From NCBI RefSeq assembly GCF_000213175.1, contig NW_009799100.1, positions 4,852,533-4,916,532 of the forward strand: a DNA stretch of 64,000 bases. The letters run 5' to 3'. Below are positions 46,903-60,059 of this stretch, piece by piece. A program made the translations under genes and the position numbers. How positions within the stretch are numbered: the first letter of the stretch is position 1; every line of letters starts with the position of its first letter. The stretch is from Neurospora tetrasperma FGSC 2508 (taxonomy: Eukaryota; Ascomycota; Sordariomycetes; Sordariales; Sordariaceae). A model generated the notes under the pieces. It had not been told where the DNA came from. It saw only the letters and a program-made list of their open reading frames with translations, and searched no databases.

Positions 46903-49874
46903 TTACCTGCCAGCACCTCCCGGGCCAGTCCCATTCATATCTTCCTTGCTCTCCGTAAACATGCTCCGTCTCGGACTACTTGTCGCCCCAGCACCTCCAG
47001 CGACTCCTGGGCCAATACCTGCCGTCGGTGGTGGCTGTGGCCTAGCGCTCATGTAATCCTCGCTTCCCTCCGTTAACCCTGCCGTAGGCGGCGATATCGG
47101 CTGCGGCGATCCCAGTGACAGCGCACCGCCCATAGCGAAAGTTGCGGACTGGGGTGTAGGGAGGTGGTCAGGCGCCTGTTGCACGCCCTGCTGATCGATC
47201 ACATGTTCCTCAGGGACGGAGCTGGGGGCTGGGCCGTTGCTGAAGCGGTGGTTGCTCTTGACGTTGGATGGTTGCAGTCCGTTGTTGAGAGACGTTTGTC
47301 CCGAGGTCATGGAGCTCACGGTTGCGTCGCTGATCTGTCGGAGGTGTGTCTTATCGCGCTCGCTGACGTTGGAGACGTCCGAGAGGGCAAAGCCGCGGGT
47401 CGCTGTTGTGGTGGTTGGTGAAACCGTGGGTGAAGGCATGTCTCTGTTAGCGGGCGCAGCCCCGGATGGAACACTGCCCATCAGCTCCGAGTCGGGACGG
47501 AAGTTGGTTGGGGCACCATCGACGCCTTGCATATGCGGCGGCAGAGAAGAGGCAACACCCATGGACGAGCGGGTGTGGTTGCTCGCGTGGTCCATCTGCT
47601 GTGTCCCTCCCGTGTAATATGACGGGTTGTTGAGAGAGCCATTTCCGGCTATGTTGATTCGACCGACGCTCGAATGGCGATTCAAGACATCAATGTGACT
47701 CAAGCTAGTGTCGTGGAGTTCGGCGGGAGGCGAGGTATCTGTGTGACTAAGAGTTAGCAGGTGTATTTGAAGATCATGGTGGGTTATTCTTACCCATCAA
47801 CTCCACTGGGGCTGGCGGCGGCGTAATCTGTGTGTCCATAGCTTCGGCAATTGAGGGCGGCGGCATAGGTGATCCTGTGCTTTCCAGATCTTGCATAGGA
47901 CTGGGGCTGTGAGGGATCGTGCTGAGTTCATCCGAGGTCGTGACGGTAGGGGCCTTTTCAGTGGCGTGTTGCTGCTGACCGCGCATCCAGGACATAATTC
48001 GGTAGCCATTTGTGTCTTCAGTTTCGGGTACACTGGTGCCAGCCCTCAATAACCTGCGGCGCCTCCAGAGGAGAACCAGGACAACAATTATAGTCAAGAG
48101 CATCAGCCCTAGCACCACACCAAGCACGGGAGGGAGCCAGGATGGTACACCCCCTGATCTTTTCTCATGGGGATCACCACTGCCAGGAGACGTCGGATTA
48201 GTGTTGTTTACTGGCGCTTCAGACACATACGGGTACCATGTCGCGATCTTGGTCGGATACTTGGTGTCAAAGACTTTTCCCAGATCTGCTGCAACCCAGC
48301 CATTGCTCGGTGCGCGTGCGGTTGCACCACCTGTAGCAGAACCACCGATCTTCTTTTTGATGGCCTCAGGAACACCATAGGACCAGTGCTTAGCAGGGTC
48401 GTATCCAGATAGCCAGGTTCCGGATGTCAAGTTGAACACTCGAACAAGCTCAATGACACAATCTGGGGGCCCATCTTCGGGCGCACTTGTATACCCCCCC
48501 ATAACAAACATCTGATCAGGATAAGGCATGAAACACTTGTGTCCAGCCCGGCCGTTGGACGTACTCGACGTGATCTTCGTCCAGGTAAAAGATGGCACGG
48601 AAAGCACCCACACATCGTCATTAAAGTCATCAGTGGCCTTGAGTCCCTTGTAGCCGCCGTAATAATAGATGTTGAAGCTCGATTGATCTTCAGCAGGTGC
48701 TACCACGGCACAGCCGCGAGTGAGTTGTCCAGGATTGTCGCCTGTCGTCGGCTGACTGTACCATCGGTCGTTCGCAACATCGTATACATCGATTGTAGTC
48801 ATGAATGTGGGACTTTTTGCCTTCTGTCTGCCAGTTAGAGTCGGTGCAACGTGTGCAGATGAGCGTGTTACTTACGCTTTCGGTCTCGTTTTCTGAGGTC
48901 CCAGAAATTACACTTATGAAATCAGGGAAAACAACGCCTCCGAGAACGACGAGAATGCCCTTGGCACCAACGGGAACCCAGACCAACTCAGGGTTCGCTC
49001 GACCAGAGATTCCGGGGGGAAGCGTGCTGTTTTTCCACTTTTCGTTCTGTTGCTCCTTCATGTCCAATGTAATCAAAGAATCGACTATCCGAGTAGGCGA
49101 TGTTGAGCGGTTGGCTGATGCGGTGTAAATGGGGCCTTTCGATTCTGTTTGAACTCCCGAAAAGTACCACGCCAGATTCTCAGATGGCGCGCTTGCCGCA
49201 CCTCCAAAAGCAATGTAGCGAGTGACGTTCGTGCTATCAGTCTCCAGACTGCTTTTGAAAAGGCCTGGGGCAAATCCTGGCTTTTCTGTGCCGTACTGAT
49301 ACTGCCTGTAGCCAGAAACTAGGTCTTTTGCGGGCTCCGTGTTGAAGGCGGCGGTTTTCCGGAGAAGGCCACCATAGGCGAACCATTCAGCGTCATTTGC
49401 CAACAAGGCGCCATCAATGTAGTTTGGGTCGTTGTTGTTGACTACACTTCCGGGTGGGGCTTTAGTCTTGATCTTGAATTTTGCGGTAACATTATCTTTG
49501 GTTTCGAAGGGAGTGCTAAGATTAAGGGTGAAGATACGACCATACGGATTGTCTGTGAACTTTTAGCATAAACGTACAGTTACGAAAAGGTTCTCGACCA
49601 GCTTACCATCGGAGATCAAAGCCCCGGGAGTCCCATCAGCCATACCTGGAATCCACCATGTCCTCCCACCATCCATGTAGATAGTGTCTCGGATGATGGC
49701 AGCTAGGTTCTTTTTAGCAAAGTCTTTTACCAGTGAGCATGATCAACACGAACCTCTTGGCTGTTCCCAGTAGCATAGCGTGGTGCTGACTTGACCCTCC
49801 TCCCAGACCGACTGGGCTTGAACAGAGATGAAATAAGGGGCGAGGGCCAGTGCGGCCAAAACGCTAAAGCCCAT
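46903..49874 (-). CDS. Single-pass membrane protein with extracellular kelch-repeat domain
   Basis: Five exons on the reverse strand: 49754-49874, 49607-49702, 48876-49552, 47794-48823, 46903-47738, with introns of 51-55 nt. The spliced frame is 919 aa. A signal peptide (MGFSVLAALALAPYFISVQA) starts it. Residues 25-480 carry kelch-like blades, with GG and Y...W spacing (for example YYYGGYKG, VWVLSVPSFTWTKI, FVMGGY) and several N-glycosylation sites. A transmembrane helix lies at about 527-551 (LPPVLGVVLGLMLLTIIVVLVLLW), followed by RRRR, the cytoplasmic stop-transfer. The tail (about 370 residues) is Ser/Pro/Thr-rich, possibly phosphorylated. Such proteins occur at fungal plasma membranes or cell tips; a sensor or polarity role is only inferred. 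Confidence 0.88.
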
Positions 49875-51164
49875 GATGCTTAAACACCAACTAGGAACTG
49901 CCAGTTGTAGACGATGTTGATGGGAGGGACAGATAAAATTGCTGGCTGGTGCGCTTGCTTGAAGGCACCTGGGTACGATAAAGCCGTTGATGAACGTCAC
50001 CAAGAATCCATATATGTGATGCCCCAACAGGTCGAAGGGTCGTGGCAGAGGGACACAAAAGTGTTCTATTGGGCGGGTTAGCGAAAAGGAAAATAGACCA
50101 TCGCCACTGCATCGCTTAGGCAGAGAAGAAGGTGCCAGAGAAAGCCGAATGTCGATAAAGCGGAGTAGAAATGCCCAGTATCGGATATCGTGATATGCAA
50201 AATGTGAAGTGAGCTTACCAGCATCTGGATCCCAAACCCCGCACAACTGCAACCAATTGTGTGGTGCTCAAAGGCCGTGGCAAAACCGAAGAGCAGCCAC
50301 GAGCTGGAGTGTGATGGGAGTGTGGTTTATCCAGGAAGATGGATTTCTGCCACAGACGTCTCGCGAGAGAGGCTAGAGCGAGAAGTGACTGTACGCGTGT
50401 GGGAGTACGTCGAAGTGTATACGGCCTCGTCGACGACTGAAGAGATATGCTCCCTGCAACTTGCCAGTCAGCGACCTTGAGAAGAGTTGTGGCGAGGTAA
50501 AGGTTGGGTGGTGCAGAGTTCTGCACGGAATCTAGCACGCCGGCACGCCTTGTACACTGACTGAGGAGTCTCTTATTGGTAGGGGCGGCGAGGAGAAGCG
50601 AATGGTAGCTAGTCTTGGAAGAGTCTGTAAGACAGGCCCAGGCAAAGTCGGGGTGTAAGTCAACGTTCCAGATGGTCCCACCCCAACCAGCAGCAAGTTA
50701 CCCAAACTTGGCTTATTCCCACCAAGGACAAGGGAGAGTAGGTAGGCGGGTTCCCGTCTTCTTTTGAGACCCTTTTAAGGATGGCCTCAGCCTTGTTACC
50801 GGCGATTGATCCGAGTATAGGGTTGCTGGGGTGGATCAGGTCTGCATATGTACCCGGACTGCGCACTGTAAAGTCAATGGCTAGGTAGGGTATATCTGGG
50901 ATCCTGATGAATATTATTATCGACGTGGTCGCCTTTTGCGATGGAGGTAATAAGTAGCAGGTAGTGGTAGACAACTTGACACCATAACAGCATCAGGCAC
51001 CCATGGTAGCCCTAGGAGCTACCTAGCCAAGACCGAGAATCCGCCAAGGCACCGCCAAGCATTTCCATTGCCAACGAATCGAGGTGGAGGAACGGCTTCT
51101 GTTCGTTGTCCGTCCCATATTCGAGAGTTGAAGCAGCCAACGGAAACGAGAACATGATAACATG

Positions 51165-51197
<33 letters not shown>

Positions 51198-52700
51198 CGT
51201 TGTTGGAGTGGTTGGAGCTTCTCTTTGTCTTGTCCGTTGCATGCTGTCCCAGTACAATGGGGGCAAGTATGACAGAAACCTGTTCACCATCAGATGCATA
51301 TCAAGCGGTGGTGGCTTGCGACAGAGTGACCGTATTCCCATTTGGCGCAACGTCGAGTCCTGCCGTAGACTGGATGGAACAGGTGATACCACCGACAGGG
51401 AGGCAATCCCTAGACTTTAATAGTACGTAGTGGCGTACCTGCTGAGGAAGCAAACAAACACAACGCCCCGGCAATACGGTCGAGCCGAACCGGATTCCAG
51501 AACTTCGTGTGAGACAGGATGGCGGGAGTGGCCGCAAGGTTTGCTTCCACTATCGTTTGGACAGACGGACGCGTAAGAACAAGGTGAGCTGCTGATGGCA
51601 GCATCTCTACATTGGGTGCGTCGCCTCTCTGTCGCCATCGCTATCCATCGACCTCATGGCGTTTGGCGTATCGAACTCAACCAGACATCACATCGCTGCC
51701 GATCACGATGGTTTGTGTGAATGGTAAAGAGTGCCGAAACGAGGTGCAATTATGATTAGCCGCCATCGAGATAAAATGCATGATGCTGGGTTGCACTTTC
51801 ATGTTGATGCATCGCTCCAAAAGACGAGACCGGAAAGTGTGAATACGGGATTCGGAAGGAACCCGTGTGGTGGGAGTTCGTTGCTGCCAATTTGCATCTG
51901 CAGTGAGTGGAGGTGTGCAGCAGATACGACGGCACCTTCCCATAACAGGCATCTACCGCTCACCTTCACCACCGCAATTCACTGCACCGCGAAGTGAACT
52001 GTGGTTAGTTGTGGAAAGTGTCATCCCATCGTAATCGGTACCTGCTTCCACTTTCCGGTGTTACCTTTCTGCGATTGTGAAGGAACCAAACCTCAACGCA
52101 TGGCCGAACTTTCCCGGAGTAAGCTGACACGGGCCCGGACGAAGAGGTTGTGAAAAAGTCTTGAGAAAGGTAGCGAGCCTTCTCTCCCTTGATCCCGCCT
52201 TTTCCCATCATGAGGTCCACCAAAACGAAGACTTCCTTTGTGTGTAGTGGCGGAAATTGGAGCCTCAGTTCCATCGTCGGCCAAACATTCCCTTCTCTTT
52301 ATCTTAGATTAGAGGGAGCAGGACTCGTAACCGCAGGCCTGCAATTCCCCTGCCAGGAGGAGACAAAGAAGCGACGATTATAGAATAGCGTCGAGGGGAT
52401 TGTTGGAGGCGGCGGATTCACGACTCACTGCTGGAATTTCAGCTGTCAAAATCTTCTTGTTGCGCAAAAAGCAGGACAATGTTGGCGTGGTGGGAAGCCG
52501 CGTTCGAAGCTATTGCCAGATCAGGCGTCGTTCCTTTGGTGCTTCTTCGCGCTCGCTCACAGCCGATCAAGGGTTCACCCTTAAGGCTACGCTAGGCCGG
52601 GGCGGGGAAAGCGGAGATCCATCCCCATAGATTGAACCAATCAGACAACGCCATGTTTGGTGAGAAGACTAGGTACGTCTACTAGTACACCCACCTGCGT
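49875..52700. other. Gene-free region upstream of the kelch gene
   Basis: Probable 5' leader to about 50.5 kb, then intergenic sequence. A 31-base T run lies at 51167-51197. Small frames around 51200-51430 have no motif. Confidence 0.45.
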
Positions 52701-55071
52701 GCAGTAAACGTTGCAGGGGGCAGCTGTTCTTTCCATCTGTTTTCCCGTCATTCTCACCACTTCAGTTCTCTCTCATTTTTTTTTTTTTTTTTTCCAACCT
52801 GACTGTCCTCTCTTCAGTTCCGAGTTCATCCTCCGCCAGATGCCGTCATCAATCATCGCTCATCACCTCCCCTTTGCTCTCCCTTGGTTCAACCCATCTC
52901 TGGTTCGCTTTCTACCATACACTACACGGTTGCGTTGTGATCATTTCGACGGTATCTTCGCAAGTCAGGTAATCTCCCGCATGCTGCTAGGGTTACAGTG
53001 CCAACAGAGATCGCGCCATGTCCCTTTGCATTCCGACTTCTTTCTGCTCTGGTTGCCGGTCCAGGCACTTGTCGCACTGGCTCGGCCGGTACCTGGCATT
53101 ACTGTACAGACTCCGGCAACGGATTTGCTTTTCAGCACGTGTCTAACCGGCATTTTAGCACTTCATGAGTTGTTGCACAATAAGGACGATATAATGCCGT
53201 CCGTTATTTTCACCTTATATTGACACTTACTAGCACCTTTTCCTGGACAACCTGCTTGAACCAGCCCACCATCTCACCCTCCCGTCATGCAGGGTGGCTC
53301 AAGCCGGACGCCGTGGTTGGGACCTGTCTGCAGTGCGGACGTGTTCAAGGTGGCCAACTTGTTCGCGACCAATAGCCAGTCAACATCGCCAGATGGCCTC
53401 ACAGCAGTCAGCAATACTGGCCCTGGGGAAAACATGAAAAAAATAAAATAAAAAGATGAATGAAGAGAGAGAGTGAGAAAGAGAAAAAGAGGGGTTTCGG
53501 CCATCATTGCAGTCTTTGGCTTTTGGTGTGGTTACAGTCTCCCACGTCCTTACCTTCGTACTCACTGATATGGTTCCCCTAGACATCACCCGTCCTGATT
53601 CAGAATAGAGTACCGTGCTACCGGCCCGGAGACACCTGTATGCACCACGGTAAAAACCCCATGGAGGGGCGGGTGAACTCGACCCAAAAACACCTGCCGT
53701 TCCCAGAACTGGTTGTGTAGCCGCAAATTGTGTGTTCCTACTTCTTGTCTCGTTATGGAATTCGCCTTGCCTTTTTGTCGTCAGTTCCCCCCTGGTCGAC
53801 TGCTCCCCTCGGCGGGCCATCCGTCCGTCCCTGGCGCCCCTCGCAACGTTGGGTTTGCTTGGCTCGATAATCGTTGCCCCTAGACTCGGACATCCTCAGT
53901 GCCCCAGCCTGCCGTCTTGCACAGTCACACAAGTCCCGATCTTTTCTCGTTTTCTTTCTTATCACTTCTTCCGTCCTCTGGCATCATCGCCCGAGCTCGT
54001 GGCTTGTGCCTCCCTTTTTACCAGCCTCCAATTCACCTTTGCGCTAACAAACAAACCCAATGGTCGAAGTCAGGTCAGCTAGCCCACCTTGGATGTAACC
54101 AAGCACGATCATGGTGAAGGCAGCAATTATTGGACTTCTCACTTGCTTCTCCTCTGCCGTGTTGTCAAATCATCAATTGGGGCTCCAACGAGATCCTCCC
54201 ACTCAGCCAGATCAGTGATCGCCAGACCTGGCTTTCGTGAAATCTCCATTCTGCTTACATGTCTGTCCGGCAAGAGCCTGGTCCCTAGGTTGATGCCGAG
54301 AACGATTACCATGGATAGGGCCGACCGGGTTAGTCTAGGCCCATTTTGATGTTCAGTCGGTGGTGGTGCCGGTGGGATGTGGCCATGCATTTCCGCGAGT
54401 ACGCCGTGGGGAAACAAGAAAACACAGTGGAGCAGGGGAGCACCAAACTCGGAACTCTTGAGACCTTTCACTCTCACTTTTGCCCGTCGGTCCACTCGTC
54501 CACCATGGGGCTTGCAGCGTATACTCTTGGTAGTAGCATGCAATTATGTTGTTAGCTTTTTCGATTACCATTCTCTTCTTTTTCGACGCCTATCTGTCAG
54601 CCCCTAGGTGCCTGATCAAAAAGCAGAGGACCATGATTCAACGGGTTGAAAATGAACATCCTGGAAATCAAGTGAGCCGGCCCTAGCTTTCCCTCATGCT
54701 GGCACCGTTGGAGCTAAACCGCACCAAATCACACCAAAGACATGAGATGGGATAGGATGGATTTCTCTGCAGATGAAGGTGATGCCTGCCGAATATTCCT
54801 TTCATGCCATTGGTTCACCTGATTTGGGCTTACCCAAAAGGTTGTCCGGTCCCCCCATCTGCCAGGGCCTTTTGGTTTCCACCAGCCTTATATCATCGGC
54901 CAGTGCCACTGCCGCACCCCCATCTTCGTCGTTCATGTTTCTACGTCAAGTCTTCGGCGCAGGCTTCACCCGTTGCGACAGCTTCACACTCGTTTTCCTT
55001 CCGGAGACTCGACCTCACTCGTTGGCTTGCTAAACCTATGCAGCTTGGCTTGACGGTCTCTTTCAGGCAGA
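52701..55071. other. Gene-free region upstream of the Ser/Thr-rich cell-surface gene
   Basis: A 170-codon plus-strand frame at 52711-53223 crosses a T run and shows no motif, so I do not call it. The last 300 bases are C/T-rich leader. Confidence 0.4.
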
Positions 55072-58000
55072 ATGCTTGTCACGAGGGTTTTGGGGACGCT
55101 CGGAGCGCTGGCCCTGACTCAGTTCGTCTCCGCTACCGAAAGGCCTTTTTACCCCATGACCAATACCACGGGGGTTTCGAGCGCTGCTCCTGTCACGTCT
55201 CTTGCGCCCAGTGGTCATAATACCGATACGGGATTTTGCACAAAGTATTGGCACGACTGCCGCAAGTGCGTTGAGCCAGTTGTGTAAGTGAAGAATCCAC
55301 TAACATGCTGCTCAATCCATGGCTAACAATTGATAGGATTACAACCACGGTTTAGTATGTTGATTCTCCTTCTTCGAATGGGAGGAATGATCAGTCTAAC
55401 AGCAGACCAGTGAAACTAAGCCCGCCTCTACAGTGACAGTTACATGTACAGAATCGGTAAGTCATCACCACCGCAGCAAATTTCAAATGGCACCAGATAC
55501 ATTTCAGTGTGCTTTGTCAGCTTCTGTATGAAGTTACGGAGTACCCTGAAACCGCGAAGAAACTCTATCTTCTATTTAAGAGGACCGCCAGTCTGCTTGG
55601 TCTCCGGTAGATCCTGGCAATCAACTACGTTCATCGCTAACTTGGATTGCAGTACACCGAAACGGTTACGGCAAAGGAGACAGTCATCTCCACTGGTGTC
55701 GTAACGGCAACAGTGGTAGAGACAGTCATTCATACCTCAACCGTCGAAGAAACCGAATATGTACGGCCGTTTTATCTGTTTCTTCCTCGCCGGTCTAGCA
55801 TGCTGACTGGTTTTTTCAGCTCCCAACCACCGTCCTTGATACCAAAACTCTTACTGACACGGCCATCGTGACCTCTGGATACACGGAGACCGAGACTGAC
55901 TGCGAGACCATCACCGCAACCACAATCTATACAACAGTAAGTTCTTACATAATCGTGAATCCATCAGTTTCTTGTAACTAATTGCCTTGCAGAGCTACCC
56001 AGTCACTACAACAGTGAGCATTTGCAATGGGGAGGATCACTCTTCGTATTGTGTTGTCAGCACGACAACTACCTGGAAGACAACCACCGAGACATCGATT
56101 GTCGAGACAACGGTTCAAGTCGCAGTCCCGACAACAGTCCCGACAACAGTTCCAACAACAGTCTCAACAACTGTTTACATCCCCACGACAGAGGTAGAAA
56201 CTAAGACGGTCGTTTACACTACAGCAATCTCTGTCCCATACACTGTGATTGATAGCACAACACTCTGGTCCACCCTTGAAACGACCTACACAAGCATCCA
56301 TGTAAGCTTTTGCTCCTTTGAAAGTAAGATACAAAGGCATGCTGTTAACTAACACTCGATCCAGACCATTGAGAAGACAACGACTGACTATGTTGAGGTG
56401 ATTTGTACCACGACGACCACGGAAATCAGTTCCTACCCGGTTACCGTGACTGGCACCGAGACGATATGGACGACCGATTACAACACAATCACGGACATTT
56501 ACACCACATTGGTTCCAATCACGACAACGGAAGTTGTAACCACCACCGATGTTGTCCTCAGCACTGTTGTTAGTGCTACGACGGAAACCACAACCTTCAC
56601 CACGGTAACTTCGTATCCGGTGACCGTTACCGATAGTACTACTTTTTACACAACCAAGACGGCCGTAGTCACTTCTGTTGTTGTCAGCTCTTTCACGTCT
56701 GTTCAGACTGTCACCGATCACACGACGGCAACCGAGGTTTTCACTACAACTGCGACTGTCATTCCGCCTCCCATTACAACAACTGTATCCGGCACTCTCA
56801 CCACCATTACACTTCCCCCAACAATTGTTACACAGACTCTGGATCATACTGTCACTCAGACTGAACACATGGTTTCTACTCTGACGCTCCCAGGAACAAC
56901 AACGGTGACCACCTTCACATCAGTTGCACCCGCGACCACCACCACGTTGATACGTGATGGAACCACAGTCACTACCACGCTGCCGGCTTCTACGGTAACG
57001 AGTACGACGACTTTTTCCGTACCTCCTCAAACTATTACGCAGACAATTACCAAACCACCCTCAACAATTACTATTGCCACGACCGTCTCTAAAACGATCA
57101 CGACTTGCCATCCCACGGACACTGTCGCCCCCGCTCTTCAACAGGCATACGATCCAAAATCTGATCTCACATGGGGTTGCAAACCTGGGTTCGTTTGCGA
57201 TAAGCCTAAACCAGACAGTTGCAACTTGTGGGCCGATGCGCCGTCCGATGATTATCGGTGCGAACCGCAGTGGTGTAAGCCAGCTCGTCCGTTTCCCAAT
57301 GTGACCTGGCCAGAGAACGAAACTGGATATTACCCGCCAACTGAAGGGTATTTCTACCTCGACCCCAATGTGTTCGGTTTGAGCGACGATATCTTTGAGG
57401 AGCATCTCGTGATTGTTGAGGTTGGCGGTGTCACGTCAACCATTACCACCGGTAATTGGGGTGTCCAACCCAACCTAACCTGGCCTCCGCCGCGCCCGAC
57501 ATCGGCCACAAACTCGACTTCAACCACTTTGCCTTCTGTGGGATACGGATATAAACGCGACCGTTTCTCGAAGCGGGCTGATACCCCACATCCTGCTGTC
57601 TGTTATGATCAATGTGAGGACGCCTACCTTGAAGCCCAGCAAGTCGGTAAATCACCGGCTCTGTGCGCCGCCGGCTCACCTTTCAAAGAATATTACGACT
57701 TCTGCCAATCTTGTGTTAATGCGAAGCCGGAAAGTAATGCCAAAAGAGACGTCAAGGCGTACCTCGAGCCTAAATATGCTCAATTTATCAACTACTGCGA
57801 CGAACAAGCCCCTTCACCTGCCCCATCCAGCATACCCCCACAGCCGGTCCAGTCTAACACTCCTACGATCTCCACGACTTCGCAGCAGGCACCTAACTCG
57901 AACACTGAGCCCGTACCCATCTCAACTTCGTCTTCTCGGCCAGCCTCGGAGCCTTCTACCACGACTACATCTGGCGTTCCCCCTACGTCCTCAAGCTCTT

Positions 58001-58803
58001 CTGCTCAACCATCAGCAAGTGAGCCAAGTTCGTCTTCTAAGCCGGCCTTGCCTTCTTCTTTGCCCCCGGTTATTCTTCCCTCGTCGAAGCTGGTGATCAC
58101 TTCCGCTTCCTCTGCTGTCCCGCCACCCTCTTCCTCTTCCACGGCGGTGGCAGTATCCTCTGAGCCCGCGGTCGTTTCGTCAACTCAAGCTTCCTCTCAG
58201 CCGCCGGTTTCTTCATCTGCGCCGGTGGCTGTCTCATCTTCTTCGGCGCCGGTTGTTTCGTCTTCTTCACAAGTCCTAACCTCCTCGTCTTCAGCGTCGA
58301 GCACAACAGTCTTAACCTCCTCGTCTTCGGAAGTCCTAACCCTCTCATCTTCAGCGTCGAGCACGACGGTCTCTGAAGCTTCCTCAACAGTCTCGACCGC
58401 GTCATCTTCATTGGCTGAATCATTGACTTCGTCCGCATCGTCATCCTCAACGGCATCATCCAGCTCAGTTGAATCGTCATCATCGTTTACCACCAAATCG
58501 TCTGCGGTTGGGGTGTCGTCGACCACCGCTATTCCCACCAGACCTGTGTCCGTTCCGTCGTCTTCCTCATTGGCTTCGTCGTCTTCCCCATCGGCTTCGT
58601 CGCTGCCCTCGGTTTCAAGCATCGAGCCATCGATCACCGCATCCGTCAGCGGCACGATCAGCGCTAGTAGCACAGGCATCACCACCTCGACCGCCCCACC
58701 GTCAAGCATCTCCGACCCCGTTACTTCAGCGGGCAGTGTCGCTCAGTCGCCATCGGTAGCGGCTTTATTGGCTACCATCTTAGCAGCCATCCCTTTCTTG
58801 TAA
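55072..58803 (+). CDS. Large Thr/Ser-rich secreted cell-surface protein, probably GPI-anchored
   Basis: Seven exons: 55072-55283, 55337-55354, 55411-55456, 55653-55760, 55820-55936, 55993-56301, 56365-58803; 1082 aa. It has a signal peptide (LVTRVLGTLGALALTQFVSA). About 470 residues follow of Thr/Val-rich repeats (VTTT, PTTV units, cysteine pairs spaced about 60-100 apart), typical of O-glycosylated cell-wall proteins. A cysteine-containing globular part (about residues 530-740) includes NVTWPENETGYYPP and CYDQCEDAYLEAQ...CQSCVNA, with a KR dibasic site just before it. A Ser-rich stalk of about 300 residues follows, and a C-terminal hydrophobic tail (AALLATILAAIPFL) after a Gly/Ser-rich site, as for GPI attachment. 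The 18-nt second exon is inferred from frame and VITTTVY fit. Adhesin or wall structural role inferred. Confidence 0.82.
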
Positions 58804-59693
58804 ATTTGTTGATTGACGAACGGGGAAGTTCTTCCGTTTGACTTCCTGTTCAACCCTTTTAATACTTGCCCATTTGGGTCAGCCTGGATGAGATGGGTGG
58901 ATCGGCTTCGTTATGGAGGTTTGGTCAAAGTGGGAGGCACGTTCTAGTGTTTAATCTGCTGCAAGAAAGACGAGTTGTGGTTCGTGGATGAGTTTGTGGT
59001 CCCGGGATGTTTGTTACAGAAATACGTCGCTTCTTCACTCATGGTGTTACGCATCAACAAGCTCCTTCGGAGGTACACAAGCGGAGTCGGGGCATGTTTA
59101 TGCTTATATTCCATTGTGCGGATGAGCGGAAACAGATGCGAATGCCGCCGCGGCCACAGCGGAAGTATGCAGCGTCGTATCTAGCTGTAGGAGGGCCAAT
59201 GACTAATCAACAAAAAGGGAAGGGAGGGAAACAATTTAAGGATGGATGTGGGACTTCACGAATTCACGACACTCATTTACATGACGGTACATAACTTGGC
59301 ATGAAGCGGACGAAAGGGGAACAGAAGATTCTGATTGATACCCATGCTATTTGCAGATACACTCTTTTGGGATAATAGATATATTTAGGGATGGTGGAAA
59401 CTATTGTAAAGCATCTGAACCCATGTCATCGTCGACGTGTGTTTTCAAGTGATTGAAAGAATGGCGTTATATTTGCATCTGGGTACACTATCTTCCACTA
59501 TTTGAACCCAGAGGACGAAAAGCAGCTAACCAACATAACTCAAAAATCAAATGAGGGTGTGTTCGTGTTTCCCGGGAAATGGCTTCTGAAATGAATGTGG
59601 GGGATATGGTCCGTGTGTGCGGCAGTCTCGATCAGATGCTGGAACTCGACCTCAGTTCCTAGCTCCGGAGTTTATACTACTCGGGCAGCGCTA
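58804..59693. other. Intergenic between two convergent genes
   Basis: No gene seen. Contains the 3' UTRs of the cell-surface gene and the small secreted protein gene. Confidence 0.5.
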
Positions 59694-60059
59694 CTACTTG
59701 CAATGGGCCGTCGGGCCTTCACAACCGTTGGCGCAGGTGCTGAGAATGTTGACTCCTCCGTTCACGCACTGGTACAAGGCATTGGGGTCAAGCACGCCGC
59801 CCCAGCCAGCAGGATCTAGTGTATAGCGGCGTATTAGCTGTCTTGTCTTTTCCGCCACCAGCCGGAACTGCGTTGCCTTTGCGAATCAACGAAGATTATA
59901 CGAACCTTGGGCGATCAGGTACCATCCACAGTAGTTGTAAGGTGGAGTGCAGGTCCAGGCTGCAGCGGCGGCATCCGAACGCTGCTTAACAGAGCCGCCG
60001 GAACTGCTGGCGAGGACCAAAGGGGTGGCGGTGAGGGCAACAGCAAGAGCGAAGCGCAT
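59694..60059 (-). CDS. Small secreted cysteine-rich protein
   Basis: Two exons on the reverse strand, 59906-60059 and 59694-59815, joined across a 90-nt phase-1 intron (GTTCGT ... TCTAG), give 91 aa. The first 18 residues form a signal peptide (MRFALAVALTATPLVLAS). The mature part begins Gly/Ser/Ala-rich and contains six cysteines: WTC, NYCGWYL, YQCVNGG, STC, NGC, and a final HCK. Six cysteines in about 55 residues suggest three disulfides. Its size, secretion signal and cysteine content fit the fungal effector-like or wall-associated small secreted proteins; no specific function can be given. It is easy to miss because neither exon alone is long. Convergent with the 55072 gene. Confidence 0.75.

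Noticed and set aside
52711-53223. 170-codon plus-strand frame
   Set aside because: It crosses a T homopolymer, has no motif or splice context, and composition is consistent with chance.
58097-58709. Reverse-strand frames of 128 and 170 codons inside the Ser-rich region at 58.1-58.7 kb
   Set aside because: They are antisense readings of Ser-codon repeats, giving artificial Asp/Glu- or Arg/Lys-rich strings.
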